Origin: Coenobita brevimanus
Lineage: Eukaryota; Arthropoda; Malacostraca; Decapoda; Coenobitidae
Direction: 5' to 3'
Assembly: GCA_032717465.1 (NCBI GenBank)
Contig: CM064663.1
Location: forward strand, 13,280,396-13,344,395
DNA: 64,000 nt
The notes below the pieces were generated by a model, which had not been told where the DNA came from, searched no databases, and saw only the letters and a list, made by a program, of their open reading frames with translations. This document shows, piece by piece, positions 11,173 to 22,590 of the stretch (positions are counted from its first letter, which is position 1; each line of letters starts with the position of its first letter). The position numbers were made by a program, and so were the translations under genes.

Positions 11173-11949
11173 ATGCACTGTTCATTCTTGGTCCGACGGA
11201 AATTGGTACCCCATAAAGTACATGAAGCCCACATTGATACCATCGACTCAGAATCCGTGCATATCCCCTTGTATCGGCATCCTGACCAAGCAAGGAAGAT
11301 AATTTCCGAGATGATTGACGAGATGATTGAAAAGGATGTGATTGAGGAATCGAACGCTGCATATTTAGCCCCCATGGTCTTAGTCAGCAAGCTGGACGGC
11401 AGTAAAAGGGTATGTATAGATTATCGGGCTCTTAATAAGAAGGTCAAGATAGATATCCACCCCCTACCTCGAATAGATGAATTAGAAGAGGAAAGTGCTG
11501 GGAAAAAGTTTTACTGCACTCTTGATATGAAGGACGCCTACCTCCAAGTTCAGTTGGATGAAAACTCTTGAGATTTGACAACTTTTTCTGATGGAGATAA
11601 TTTGTTCAGATACAAGCGCTTACCTTTTGGATTGTCTGTGACTCCAGCAATTTTCACGAGGAAAATGCAGCAAGTGTTAGCCCCTTTAGTTAGAGAAGGT
11701 TGGTGCTGTAACTACCTAGACAATGTTGTGATTTGGGCAGACTCTTTTGATCAGATGCTAGACCGACTGAAGATTACCTTTGGAAGATTAACCCAGTTTG
11801 AAATGAAGCTGAATGTTAGTAAATGCTCTTTCATAAAGCAAGAAATTAAGTTCTTGGGACATGTAGTGTCGGAGAAGGAGTATGCCCTGACATTAAAAAT
11901 CTCGAAGCCATTGAACAGATGTCACAACCAACGAAGGCCAAGGAAGTGA
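11173..11949 (+). pseudogene. pol: Gypsy-1 reverse transcriptase, inactive
   Basis: The sequence shows Gypsy RT blocks in order: MVLVSKLDGSKRVCIDYRAL, then DMKDAYLQVQL, FRYKRLPFGL, and the active-site strand. That strand reads YLDNVVIW, so the second catalytic aspartate of YxDD is Asn. An in-frame TGA at 11569-11571, in place of an expected Arg codon (CGA to TGA), divides the domain into two ORFs. The thumb region continues (KCSFIKQEIKFLGHVVS). RT would copy element RNA to DNA in the particle; this copy is catalytically dead on two independent grounds. Confidence 0.9.
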
Positions 11950-13480
11950 GACGCTTTGTGGGCATGTCTAACTTCTATCACAAACACCTTCCTGACTTTC
12001 CTAACATCGCCAGTCCTCTCACTAATTTGCTTAGGAAGGATCAAAATTTGAATGTTCAGAGGAGTGTGAGAATGTATTCTTAGTTCTCAAAGAAAAGTTA
12101 CTGTCAGCTCCAGTACTAGTAAAGGCAGATTTAACTAAACCGTTCGAGTTACACACAGATGCTAGTGACTTGCACATTGGCAGAGCTCTTTTGCAGCTGG
12201 AGGGCAAGAAAGATTTGAGACCTATTGGATACTTTTCAAAGGAACTTACCCCGACAGAAAAAAGATACTCAGTAACAGACAAGGAAGCTATGGCATTAGT
12301 GAGTGCATGTAGATTTTTCAGCCACTATGTATGGTGCAAACCCTTTTCCATCATCACTGACCATAGACCATTAACCACCATCTTTAATCGTAGGCGTCCC
12401 GTCGACGTATGGGTACGTTGCAACATTTTGCATTTGCCAGTCCCAATGACGTACTGGTACGTCGTGCAATTGCAAGGTCCCTAATTTGCACAATTTTCAA
12501 TTTTTGCGCATGATTTTTCGTATGTATACACAGGACACCTTCCTCTATTCCTCTACAAGATGCCAAGCAGGGACAATGCCTTACACTGCATAACCTCCCC
12601 CTCCCCCTCCCCTCCGCACGCCATTGTCTCGGCAATTCACCTGTTACCAGTGACCTGGCCAATAAAGACATTCAGGGACAGAATGATTCCCCAATTGATG
12701 ACAATGTGGAGGACAAAGTTTACATGGCATTAGAGGAAGAAACAGTCAGAAATAATGATCAGGTAATGTGGCAAAAGAAGGTCAGGTATGGTGAGTTAGT
12801 GAGTGAAACAATGCTTATAATGCCTATATAACTGTTTGAAAACCAATATACTCTCATACTACATATAAATTCGTACCAAATGAATAAATAAATAATGTTA
12901 ATAAGTGGTGTGAAATAGTTACCCTCCCATAGAACTCGTTTTCTTTGGTGCCAGCCTGTTATGAAACCCAGTCAGGTAAGGAGGTACTGCAACCTGGATC
13001 GAGTATTTTAAACCTCAGATGAACGATTTCTCTATGAATTTTCGATGTTTCTCACCAAAAGTGGAGGTTTTAGCCAAAAAAATGCTTTCGAAAATACCTC
13101 GGGATTGAGGGGTGTCGGAGGTGTGAAATAGCTCAGGACGTGACGGGTTAAGAAAAGACTAAATGCCCACATATGTCTCATTATTTGCTGGAGATGAGAG
13201 ACTACGATATTGTGATAAGATATAGAAAGCGTGTGAATCATTATGTCCCAGATGCTTTGAGTAGACCAGTAGGAGCAATCGGGGAGGCCTCAGATATAAC
13301 CCAGTCTAATGCTGAATTTCGGCTGCTTGGCCTTACAGTAGACAAGGTCCGGGAAGCCCAGAGAGCAGACCCAAGGTGGAGGCAGGTAATTCAGCATTTA
13401 GGAGGTCAGTTACCCAGGAGGTTGTCTGGTAATCGTCCCATTTACGCTTTCGAAATGAATGTGGAGATTCTGTATGTCTG
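11950..13480 (+). pseudogene. Gypsy-1 RNase H and linker, interrupted by a MITE
   Basis: After the RT connection (VGMSNFYHKHLPDF in another frame) an RNase H domain is visible: FELHTDASDLHIG, LRPIGYFSKEL, SVTDKEAMALV and ITDHRPL. It is cut at 12387 by a MITE and resumes at 13152, reaching DALSRPVG before the integrase. Excising the MITE with one TTAA rejoins the sequence, after which a duplicated AT dinucleotide near 13171 shifts the frame. Two more frameshifts lie near 11940 and 12045. RNase H would remove the RNA strand during cDNA synthesis. Confidence 0.8.
12388..13147 (+). mobile_element. MITE family A, copy 2 (in RNase H)
   Basis: 760 bp, TTAA at 12384-12387 and 13148-13151. It is the same family and orientation as the copy in gag. 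Subterminal inverted and direct motifs GACGTAYGGGTACG and GACGTACTGGTACG lie near the 5' end. Confidence 0.85.
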
Positions 13481-13490
13481 AAGAGAAGAA

Positions 13491-14647
13491 ATGGGGAAGT
13501 CGAGGTTGTGCCTGGTAGTACCTAAGTCTTTAGTTGCTATTGCCTGTTCAATTGTTCCTAACCCTTCACACCTAGGGGAACGCACGACGGTAGCCAAAGC
13601 AAAACATTTTTTCTATTGGCCGTCTCTACTGACTGATGTGCGACATTTTGGTAAATCATGCAAGTCATGTCAGCAGTTCAAGGGTCACGGGAAGATTGTG
13701 CACCATTTTAAGGAATTGCCACCAGTAGATGATAATGGTCAGAGAGTTGCGATAGATCGCATAGATTTGCATAATAGTAGGAGTGGTCACAGGTATTGTC
13801 TCATGGTGATAGAACATTTTTGTAGGTACCTACATATCTACCCCCTTCGTACAAAATCCATCAAAGCCGAAGCTGAAAAACTTAAGGACATCTGTAGGTA
13901 TGGCAAGCCACAGGTAGTCATCATGGACAACGGAGGAGAATTCACCAGTGCAGAGTTTAGAGATTTTGTAAGAGAGCTAGGTTTAAGCAAGGATTCTGTC
14001 TACCCTACAATCCCCGAGGAAATTCAGTTATTGAGAGAGCACATAGGACCTTAAAGACAGTGCTGGCAATCTTGAGCCAAGAACACCTGAATATGTGGCC
14101 CATGCACCTATGCGACACTGAGAAAGCATTGAACGAAGCAGTGCATACATCCCTAGGTACATCACCATTCTTTGCTTTTTATGGTCGTCATCAAAATCGC
14201 GAGGTAAGAGATTTGCAGTTCCCTACTGATGAAGACTGTGTAGAGAAAATAGATGTCAAACAGATGCTCAAGGAGACACAACGTCGGATAACAGCAGGAT
14301 ACCTTAACAGGGCAAATGAGGCACTTAGGAATGATGCTCTAGAACCAGGTGAATTAGTTTGGATCTGTGTTGAAGAGTGCTTGCCTTGTACGGCATCAAA
14401 GCTAAATAGAAAAAGGCAGGGTCCTTACAAGATTGTCAAAGTTATCGATCAGGGTAAAGCCTATGAGTCAGAAAATGTGTCTGATGGCACCATCTTGAGT
14501 AGGGCAGCTGAAAAGGTCAAAAGATATGTTGAAAGAGATGCCTTATCGAGTAGGGTGGATCACAAATTTTTGACCAGTGAGGAAGAGGAAGAGATACTGC
14601 CTAGTGTAAGATCCCGGAGACCACCTGAGCAGTTGCAGTGCACGTAG
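13491..14647 (+). pseudogene. Gypsy-1 integrase, frameshifted
   Basis: The N-terminal zinc-binding region (H-H then CKSCQQ) is at about 13560-13680. The catalytic core has the first Asp in AIDRIDL and the second in IMDNGGEFTS. The core then breaks at a frameshift around 14010-14055; the conserved Glu region and the following helix (HRTLKTVLA-like) are encoded in the frame that continues from 14060. The C-terminal part contains RKRQGPYKIVKV (a GPY-like motif) and ends at 14647. Integrase would join element cDNA to host DNA. Start chosen from the ORF; it is really the C-terminal part of a Pol polyprotein. Confidence 0.85.
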
Positions 14648-15693
14648 ATGATGGGTGTATGGTGTATATATTGTATATATTCATTTTAATGTTCTCTCTC
14701 TGAGCACGTCTTGTCCTTGCCTTAACTAGCTGGGAACATGGAGTCAGGTATGCCCTTCCAAGTCTCTCCAGACTGTACCTGTGTATTCTACCAGTACCTA
14801 TGAGTTGTAATTTTGGGTTGATTAATAGGGTTGAGTAGTTAGTTAGGGTATGTCCAGCTTTTGGAGAGATGAGGCGTGGAAGCTGCATGCTTGTCAAATC
14901 GAGTGCACCACGATGTATTAGACCGTCGTTCTTGCCTTACTTCGATTCTTTTTTTCTTTAGGTTAGATTGTTAGGCTTAGTTAAGGATAATGAGACTTCA
15001 CAGTTAGGACCCTTTTTTTTTTTTTTCCCCAGAGTTAGGAAACTGTTAATGTGAGGGGCAATTCTACCAGAAGGTCCCCACATGCTTTGAGAACCTCGAG
15101 CACTGAGTGTATGTAATACCCAAACTGCAGTATAGGATTGCTCAGAGAGAGGGGAAGTTTCTAGTTTCTCGATAGGGCTTGGAGAAGTTGAACTATGGGG
15201 CTCTCGCGTGTTAGGAGAAGTAGGTAGGTTTCGCTCGGTCTCTCTGGACGGAATGCAGTGGAATGACTCGTGTTACTCTCAGCGAAGCACAAACTTTCTC
15301 CTCATAGCAGGACATTCTCCTTGTGAGTAATATGCCTGGTGAGTGGCATACGTTGTCAGTTGCATACAGTGAGTAGCAGGAGAAAATTTACTCATGGTAG
15401 AGGATTTTTTTTGTGTGTGGACATGATAGCCACCGACTGTTCTCGAGCATGAAGCTTATGTAATATCCCACAGTCGCAGTATAGGACCCGTTGGATGGTA
15501 TTTTGGAGGCGTGTAAACTGGTTTCCCCTCACGAGCAAGGAGCATGAGGAACACCCCCACAGTAGCAGTATTGAGGGAGACTGATCAAGTAGGTGAATTA
15601 ACTTACCGTGTGTGTTACGTGTGGGTACTGGGTATATCTGATGAGTTCAGGTCCAGTCGCCTGAACTTTTGGTCTTCCCTAACCGTGGGCGGA
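14648..15693 (+). other. Gypsy-1 3' non-coding region with repeated motif
   Basis: About 1 kb between integrase and the 3' LTR has no coding pattern and no env. Three diverged copies of a motif of the form GAGCA...TAATAYCC.CA..GCAGTATAGGA occur near 15090-15140, 15445-15490 and 15535-15575. The purine stretch GTGGGCGGA before 15694 is a weak polypurine-tract candidate. Confidence 0.5.
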
Positions 15694-15993
15694 TGTAGTG
15701 CCATGAAGTGATAATGAGTTGTATCTAGTTTATTTTATATGACCAAAAGTTCGGTATAGTGAGTGTGGCTGAGACATAGTTGTTACCATGCGGACGTGAC
15801 AAGAACATAGATTATCTAGTTGCTAAGTCATTTTTTTCCTACTATAAGTTACTAGTATTAAGTCTCTTTATAATATAAAATCTCGAGCGGATGGGAACAT
15901 GTGCCTGTGTCCACATAATCCAGCATAATATACGCATGCACAAACTGATGTAAGGCACTATTATTTTTATTGTTTTTCGATGTAAGGGTATAA
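15694..15993 (+). repeat. Gypsy-1 3' LTR, truncated by gap
   Basis: Aligns with 5949-6270 from its first base (TGTAGTGCC) until the run of Ns starts. The continuation expected after the gap is not present at 16094, where reverse-oriented LINE sequence begins. Confidence 0.85.
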
Positions 15994-16093
15994 NNNNNNN
16001 NNNNNNNNNNNNNNNNNNNNNNNNNNNNNNNNNNNNNNNNNNNNNNNNNNNNNNNNNNNNNNNNNNNNNNNNNNNNNNNNNNNNNNNNNNNNN
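15994..16093. other. Assembly gap (100 N)
   Basis: Exactly 100 Ns, the conventional size for a scaffold gap of unknown length. The ORF that appears to read through it is an artefact. Confidence 0.98.
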
Positions 16094-17072
16094 AATTTAC
16101 TCTTCCCTACATTCACCTTAAGATTCCGTTTTTTACAGACTCTCCGAAACTCGTCCACCAAGTCTTGCAGCTCTCCTTCGTCTTCACTCAACAACACAGT
16201 ATCATCTGGAAATAATAGTACAGGGAGTTTCCAAACACTACTCTCTCTCACCAGGGCCACTCCAACATCTACTACCCTTCCTTGTACCTCTTTCATTACC
16301 CCATCCATATACAGATTGAACAACCATGGAGACATGACACATCCCTGTTTCAACCCAACCTTCAAAGAGAAAAATTCACTTAGTTCATCCACACGCACTG
16401 CAGCCTTAGCACCATCATACATACTCTTCACAGCATTCAACAACTTCCCATCTACTCCATATATTCTTAATACTTTCCACAATCCTTGTCTATCCACCCT
16501 GTCATATGCTTTCTCCAAATCCATGAAAGCTGCATACAACTTCTTTCCCTTCTCTAGAAACTTTTCCACTAAAGATCTAAGAATGAATATCTGATCTACA
16601 CAACCTCTTCCCTTTCTAAAACCTCCCTGTTCTTCTCCAACTAATTCCTCTGTTCTTTCTCTATATCAATAAGTATCCTACCATACACTTTTCCTGTTAT
16701 ATTAAGAAGACAAATGCCCCTATGATTACCAAACACTTCTTTTTCCTCTTTTCCTTTGTACAAGGGAATAATTATACCTGACTTCCAATCCTCCGGGACT
16801 CTACCTTCCTCCCAGGCCAATCTGCACATTTTCCACATCCATTCTACTACTATCTCTCCCCCATGCTTCAACATTTCACCACACACTCCATCAATTCCTG
16901 GGGCTTTCCCCAATTTAGCTTTCTTCATTGCTTCCACAACTTCTACCCTACTGATTTCTTCCTGTCTTCTCACCTCTCTCCTTCTCCCAGCCATTCTCCA
17001 GCCACTTATACTCGCATTACTTCCATCCTCTATGTTCAACAATTTCTCAAAGTGTTCTCTCCATCTGCTCAC
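16094..17072 (-). pseudogene. LINE-A reverse transcriptase fragment
   Basis: Non-LTR retrotransposon RT on the minus strand in two frames. The upstream part (17072-16641) has SRWREHFEKLLN, the linker between endonuclease and RT, then KAPGIDGVCGEMLKHGG, WKSGIIIPLYKGK and NHRGICLLN. The downstream part (16569-16094) has DLEKAYDRVDRQGLW, GLKQGCVMSPWLFNLYMDGV and the catalytic strand, reading FPDDTVLL where FADD is expected. Frames break near 16600. The endonuclease end is absent and the 3' end is lost in the gap. Related copies are at 20857, 21556 and 29296. I leave the clade open (RTE-like or a related group). Confidence 0.85.
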
Positions 17073-17099
17073 TTTTTCTCTCTTCTACTAATAAGTACT

Positions 17100-18347
17100 A
17101 ATAAGTGGACCTAAGTCAGACTGGGGATTAGTACTAGTGGTGTATCACAGAGTTCAGTATACGGTCCCTTATTATTTATTATGCAATTGTAAATGATCTA
17201 GACTAAGGAATCACTAGTAGTATCAGCATATTTGCCGACGATACAAAAATAAGGCATATCATTAACTCCACACCGTGATTAACTTGACTGACGGTTGCCA
17301 TAAATTACAAAAGAACTTCGATATATTATCCAAGTGATCTAAAACTTGGCAAATGGAATTTAATGTTGAAAATGGTTAAGTTTTTAGCGTAGGTAAGACC
17401 ATTGGAGATACTAAATACTGCTTTGATAACAAAGAAATTAGTAAATCAGAATGCGAGAGAGATCTACGAGATATGGTTAGCAAAGACCTCAAACCAAGGC
17501 AACAGTGTATTAATGTGAGAAATAATGCAAATAGGGGCCTAGGAATTATTTCGAGAAGCGTGCACAATAGCTCAGCAAAAGTAATATTGTCAATTGATGT
17601 AGCACTAGTAAGACCACATTTAGACTACGCCGTACAATTTTGGTGTCCTTGCTATAGAATGGATATTAACTCGTTAGTAAATGTACAGAGAAGAATGACA
17701 AAAATAATACATGATGTTCGGAACCAGCCATATGAAGACAGACTAAAAAGTCTAAGTCTGCACTCACTACAGAGGCGTTGAGTAAGGGAGGACTTAATTG
17801 TGGTGGTTAAGTGGACAAAGGGAATAAATAAGGGAGATATTAGCAAGGTACTTAATTAAAGTGAGCATCCAGGAGAGAACTAGAAATAATGGTTTCAAAC
17901 CATAAAAATTCCGTTTTGGTAAGGAAAGAAGTAGAAATTGGTTTAGTGATAGAGTTGTAGATGAAAGGAATAAGCTACCTAGTAGAGTAGGTGCTGCCTC
18001 TTCCATTGAGAGTTTCAAGCATAGGCTAGATAAACATATGACAAATAAGGGATGAGTTTAAAAAGAAAAATACATTCTAACAACCAACACTAATTCATTC
18101 TTTTTCCTTTTCAGGTTACACTATGATAGTCTCTGTTTCTCGTTTGACTCTCCTATAAAATCCCCACGCCAGTTTTTCTATACTGCGTGGTGTTCTTCTG
18201 ACTTTTTCCCGCCGGCTTTATCTGGAGGGTTTGGAGGACGGGGGAGAGCTTTCATCTTTCCTATCCTTATCTCACTCTAGTAGTTCATTCAATTTTCTAG
18301 GAGCTGCCTAACATGGGCCAACCGGCCTACTGCAGTTGTCCTCTCTT

Positions 18348-18353
<6 letters not shown>
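17100..18353 (+). pseudogene. CR1/L2-like LINE, 5'-truncated, with 3' UTR
   Basis: RT palm remnants with a FADDTKI catalytic motif around 17230 lead to the C-terminal block in 17473-17781 (RPHLDYAVQFWCP, NVQRRMTKII, YEDRLKSL), which is characteristic of CR1/L2/Jockey-group RT C-termini. Numerous frameshifts and stops occur. The homology to the family continues to about 18060 (NGFKP...FSDRVVDERNKLP-like), followed by a 3' UTR with GGGCCAACCGGCCTACTGCA, a conserved-looking LINE tail, and a (TA)n run. It begins abruptly next to LINE-A, so it is 5'-truncated as usual for target-primed insertion. Confidence 0.75.

Positions 18354-18406
<53 letters not shown>
18354..18406. repeat. (TA)n microsatellite
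   Basis: About 26 uninterrupted TA units directly following the LINE 3' UTR; probably grown from the LINE tail. Confidence 0.97.
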
Positions 18407-18410
<4 letters not shown>

Positions 18411-18836
18411 TCGGTAGCGCCAGCCCGGGGCTATTACAAAAAGACAACAAGGTAGTTTTAGATGATCGGCCTCCACTGCGTTATGAAAATAACGCAGACC
18501 CCGGCACTCACACTCCGTAAACTAGAGAAAACTGCGCAACAGAGGAATTATCACTTAAGTACGCAACACTCTGTACTTTGATAGTAACAAACGGAACAGC
18601 CTACCTATGGATCTAGCCTACTATCGTCACTACCATACCGCCCGAGACAGTCTACAGGAACACCTCCCACTTATTTCCGGTGGTGACGAATTTCTACTTA
18701 ACCCGTGTCCAAGGGGGAACGCAGTTGATAGCTCACGATAGTTCTCACTAGCCTTGTGCAAGGAGATGGGATTGAACTGTGTAGGGGTTAGGGGGGGGGT
18801 ATGTACGTGTGTTGGGAAACGTTAATAAAGGCAGCG
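18407..18836. other. Unassigned segment
   Basis: GC-moderate sequence between two LINE remnants with no ORF of note. It could be the upstream portion of the RTE-like element or unrelated DNA; nothing in it allows a decision. Confidence 0.4.
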
Positions 18837-20856
<2,020 letters not shown>

Positions 20857-21486
20857 TTTTAAGTACTTGGGTAGTGTGATGGGTAAGGATGGAAGTTCAG
20901 AGGGTGAAGTGCTTGAAAGGGTGTAACAAGGAAGAAAGGTTGCTGGTTCCTTGAAAGCAGTGATAAGAAACAAGGAAGTGAGCGTGGAAGTGAAAAAGTT
21001 ACTACATGACAGTATTGTAGTACCAACTCTAACGTATGGAAGTGAAGGTTGGATCTTTTTGGAAGGACAGAAGTCAAGAGTGAGAGCAGTGAAAATGGGT
21101 TATTTGAGAGAAGCATGTGGAGTCAAATGGAGAGACAGACTGACAAATGAGAAAGTGAAGGAGCATTGTGGTGTGGATGTGGATGTGATAAATACGTTAG
21201 GAGAAACACAATGAGGTGGTTTGGACGTGGAAAGGATGGAGAGCGAGAGACTGACAAGGAGAGTGTGTGTGAGTGAGGTGGAGGGGGGAGAGGGATGGGG
21301 ACGCGAAGGATGAGATGGAGGGATGGAGTGGAAACGTATATGAGAGAGGTGGGTGTGAGCTGGGAGCAGGGTAATGAAATGGCGGAGGACAGGGCGACAT
21401 GGAGGCGATTTGTTTGTGGGCACCCCTTACGGGATTAAGGCGTCTGGCAATAGATAGACAGATAGATAGATAGATAGACAGATAGA
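20857..21486 (+). pseudogene. LINE-A 3' end, copy with ATAG tail
   Basis: C-terminal region of the LINE-A protein: FKYLGSVMGKDG, EVKKLLHDSIVVPTLTYGSE, SRVRAVKMGYLREACGV, then, in shifted frames, RMESERLTRRV and GDRATWRRFVCG-like sequence. It is followed by CGGGATTAAGGCGTCTGGCAATAG and a (GATA/GACA)n tail to 21486. It is severely 5'-truncated and non-functional. Confidence 0.85.
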
Positions 21487-21507
21487 GTATGATTATTATT
21501 CATTCTT

Positions 21508-21558
21508 CTTCTTCTTCTTCTTCTTCTTATTATTATTATTATTGTTATTATTATTATT
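21508..21558. repeat. (TTC)n(TTA)n trinucleotide repeat
   Basis: Nine or so CTT units pass into ATT units between two LINE-A 3' ends. Confidence 0.95.
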
Positions 21559-22020
21559 GTGATCCCTACCCTGACGTATGGAAGCGAGGCGTGGACCTTG
21601 CAAGAGGGGAACAAGTCAAGAGTGAGAGCAGTGGAAATGAGTTACTTGAGAGGAGCATGTGGAGTGACGTGGAGGGACAGGTTGACGAATGAAGAAGTGA
21701 AGGAACGTTGTGGGGTAGATGTGGATGTGGTTGAGAAGATTAGGAGAAATACACTGAGGTGGTTTGGACATGTGGAGAGAATGGAGAATGAAAGATTGAC
21801 TAAGAGGGTGTATGTAGGTGAGGTGGAGGGAGGGAGGGAGAGGGAGGGGTAGACCGAGGATGAGGTGGAGGGATGGAGTTGAGAGGTATATGAGGGAGGG
21901 GGGGTGAGTTGGGGGGAGGGTAGTCAAATGGTGGGTGACAGAGTGACTTGGAGGCGTTTTGTCTGCGGCCACCCTTTGAGGGATTAGGGCGTCGGGCTAT
22001 AGATAGATAGATAGATAGAT
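21556..22020 (+). pseudogene. LINE-A 3' end, second tandem copy
   Basis: Again the LINE-A C-terminus (IPTLTYGSEAWTL, RAVEMSYLRGACGV, RRNTLRWFGHVERM), 3' UTR with GGATTAGGGCGTCGGGCTATAG and an (ATAG)n tail ending at 22020. Same orientation as the previous copy and only about 70 bp from it. It starts further into the gene than the first copy. Confidence 0.85.
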
Positions 22021-22590
22021 TATTATCAGAATTGGCATTAGTACTATTATTACTATTACCATTACTATTATTCTGTGGAAAGGAAATTGGCCTATGGGAA
22101 TAAAGATCTCTTGTGGAAACTTAATTACTTGAGGAAATTCACCCATGAAGGAAGAAAAGTCCATTCAGGATAATATGAGTGTAGAAAAATGTCTCCACAG
22201 ATCAGAAATACTTCCATGTAGTAAACAGGTCATAAGTTAAATAATTCCATGACGAAAATTAGTCCAGAGATTGATCTGGTATAAGGGAAACATAAGTTCA
22301 GGGGGAGGTATAACCACCATGTAGGAAATGAGTTAGTGGCAAAAAATTGGTGTGGGTAAGAGGCAGATAATTGGCCATGAGGGAAAAAAAGCTCCTGAGG
22401 AAACAGGCCAGTGGGGGAAAAGGATCCAATGAACAGGTTCACAAGGGAAATTAGGTACGTGTTGGTTGAGTCCAAGAAGGTATAGTGTGAGACCGACTCA
22501 AATGTGAGTGAAAATTATTTGATTATCATGTAATAATTACCATATATGCATATAGGTATATGTGTGCACTGAATGTGTGTATTTTAAGCA
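22021..22590. other. Unassigned segment
   Basis: No domain is seen. Loosely repeated GGAAATTAG/GGAAAC motifs give an 81-codon minus-strand ORF at 22230-22475 without family resemblance. Confidence 0.4.

Larger units (their letters stand above)
5949..15993 (+). mobile_element. Gypsy-1: LTR retrotransposon (Ty3/Gypsy type), decayed
   Basis: A direct repeat starts at 5949 (TGTAGTGCC) and again at 15694. Between them, in order, lie a primer-binding-site candidate, gag with capsid-like and zinc-knuckle regions, protease, RT, RNase H and integrase with a GPY-type C-terminus, the domain order of Ty3/Gypsy. No env is visible. The element is inactive: there are in-frame stops, single-base frameshifts, a YLDN in place of YLDD in RT, and two MITE insertions (8879-9635 and 12388-13147). 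The right LTR is cut by an assembly gap at 15994. Net of MITEs the body is about 8.5 kb to the gap. Confidence 0.9.

Noticed and set aside
15967..16569. 200-codon ORF crossing the N-run
   Set aside because: Only the part above 16094 is real LINE sequence; the rest is gap and LTR.
21489..22020. CRISPR array from the ATAG and TTC repeats
   Set aside because: Simple tandem repeats without spacers in a eukaryotic sequence.
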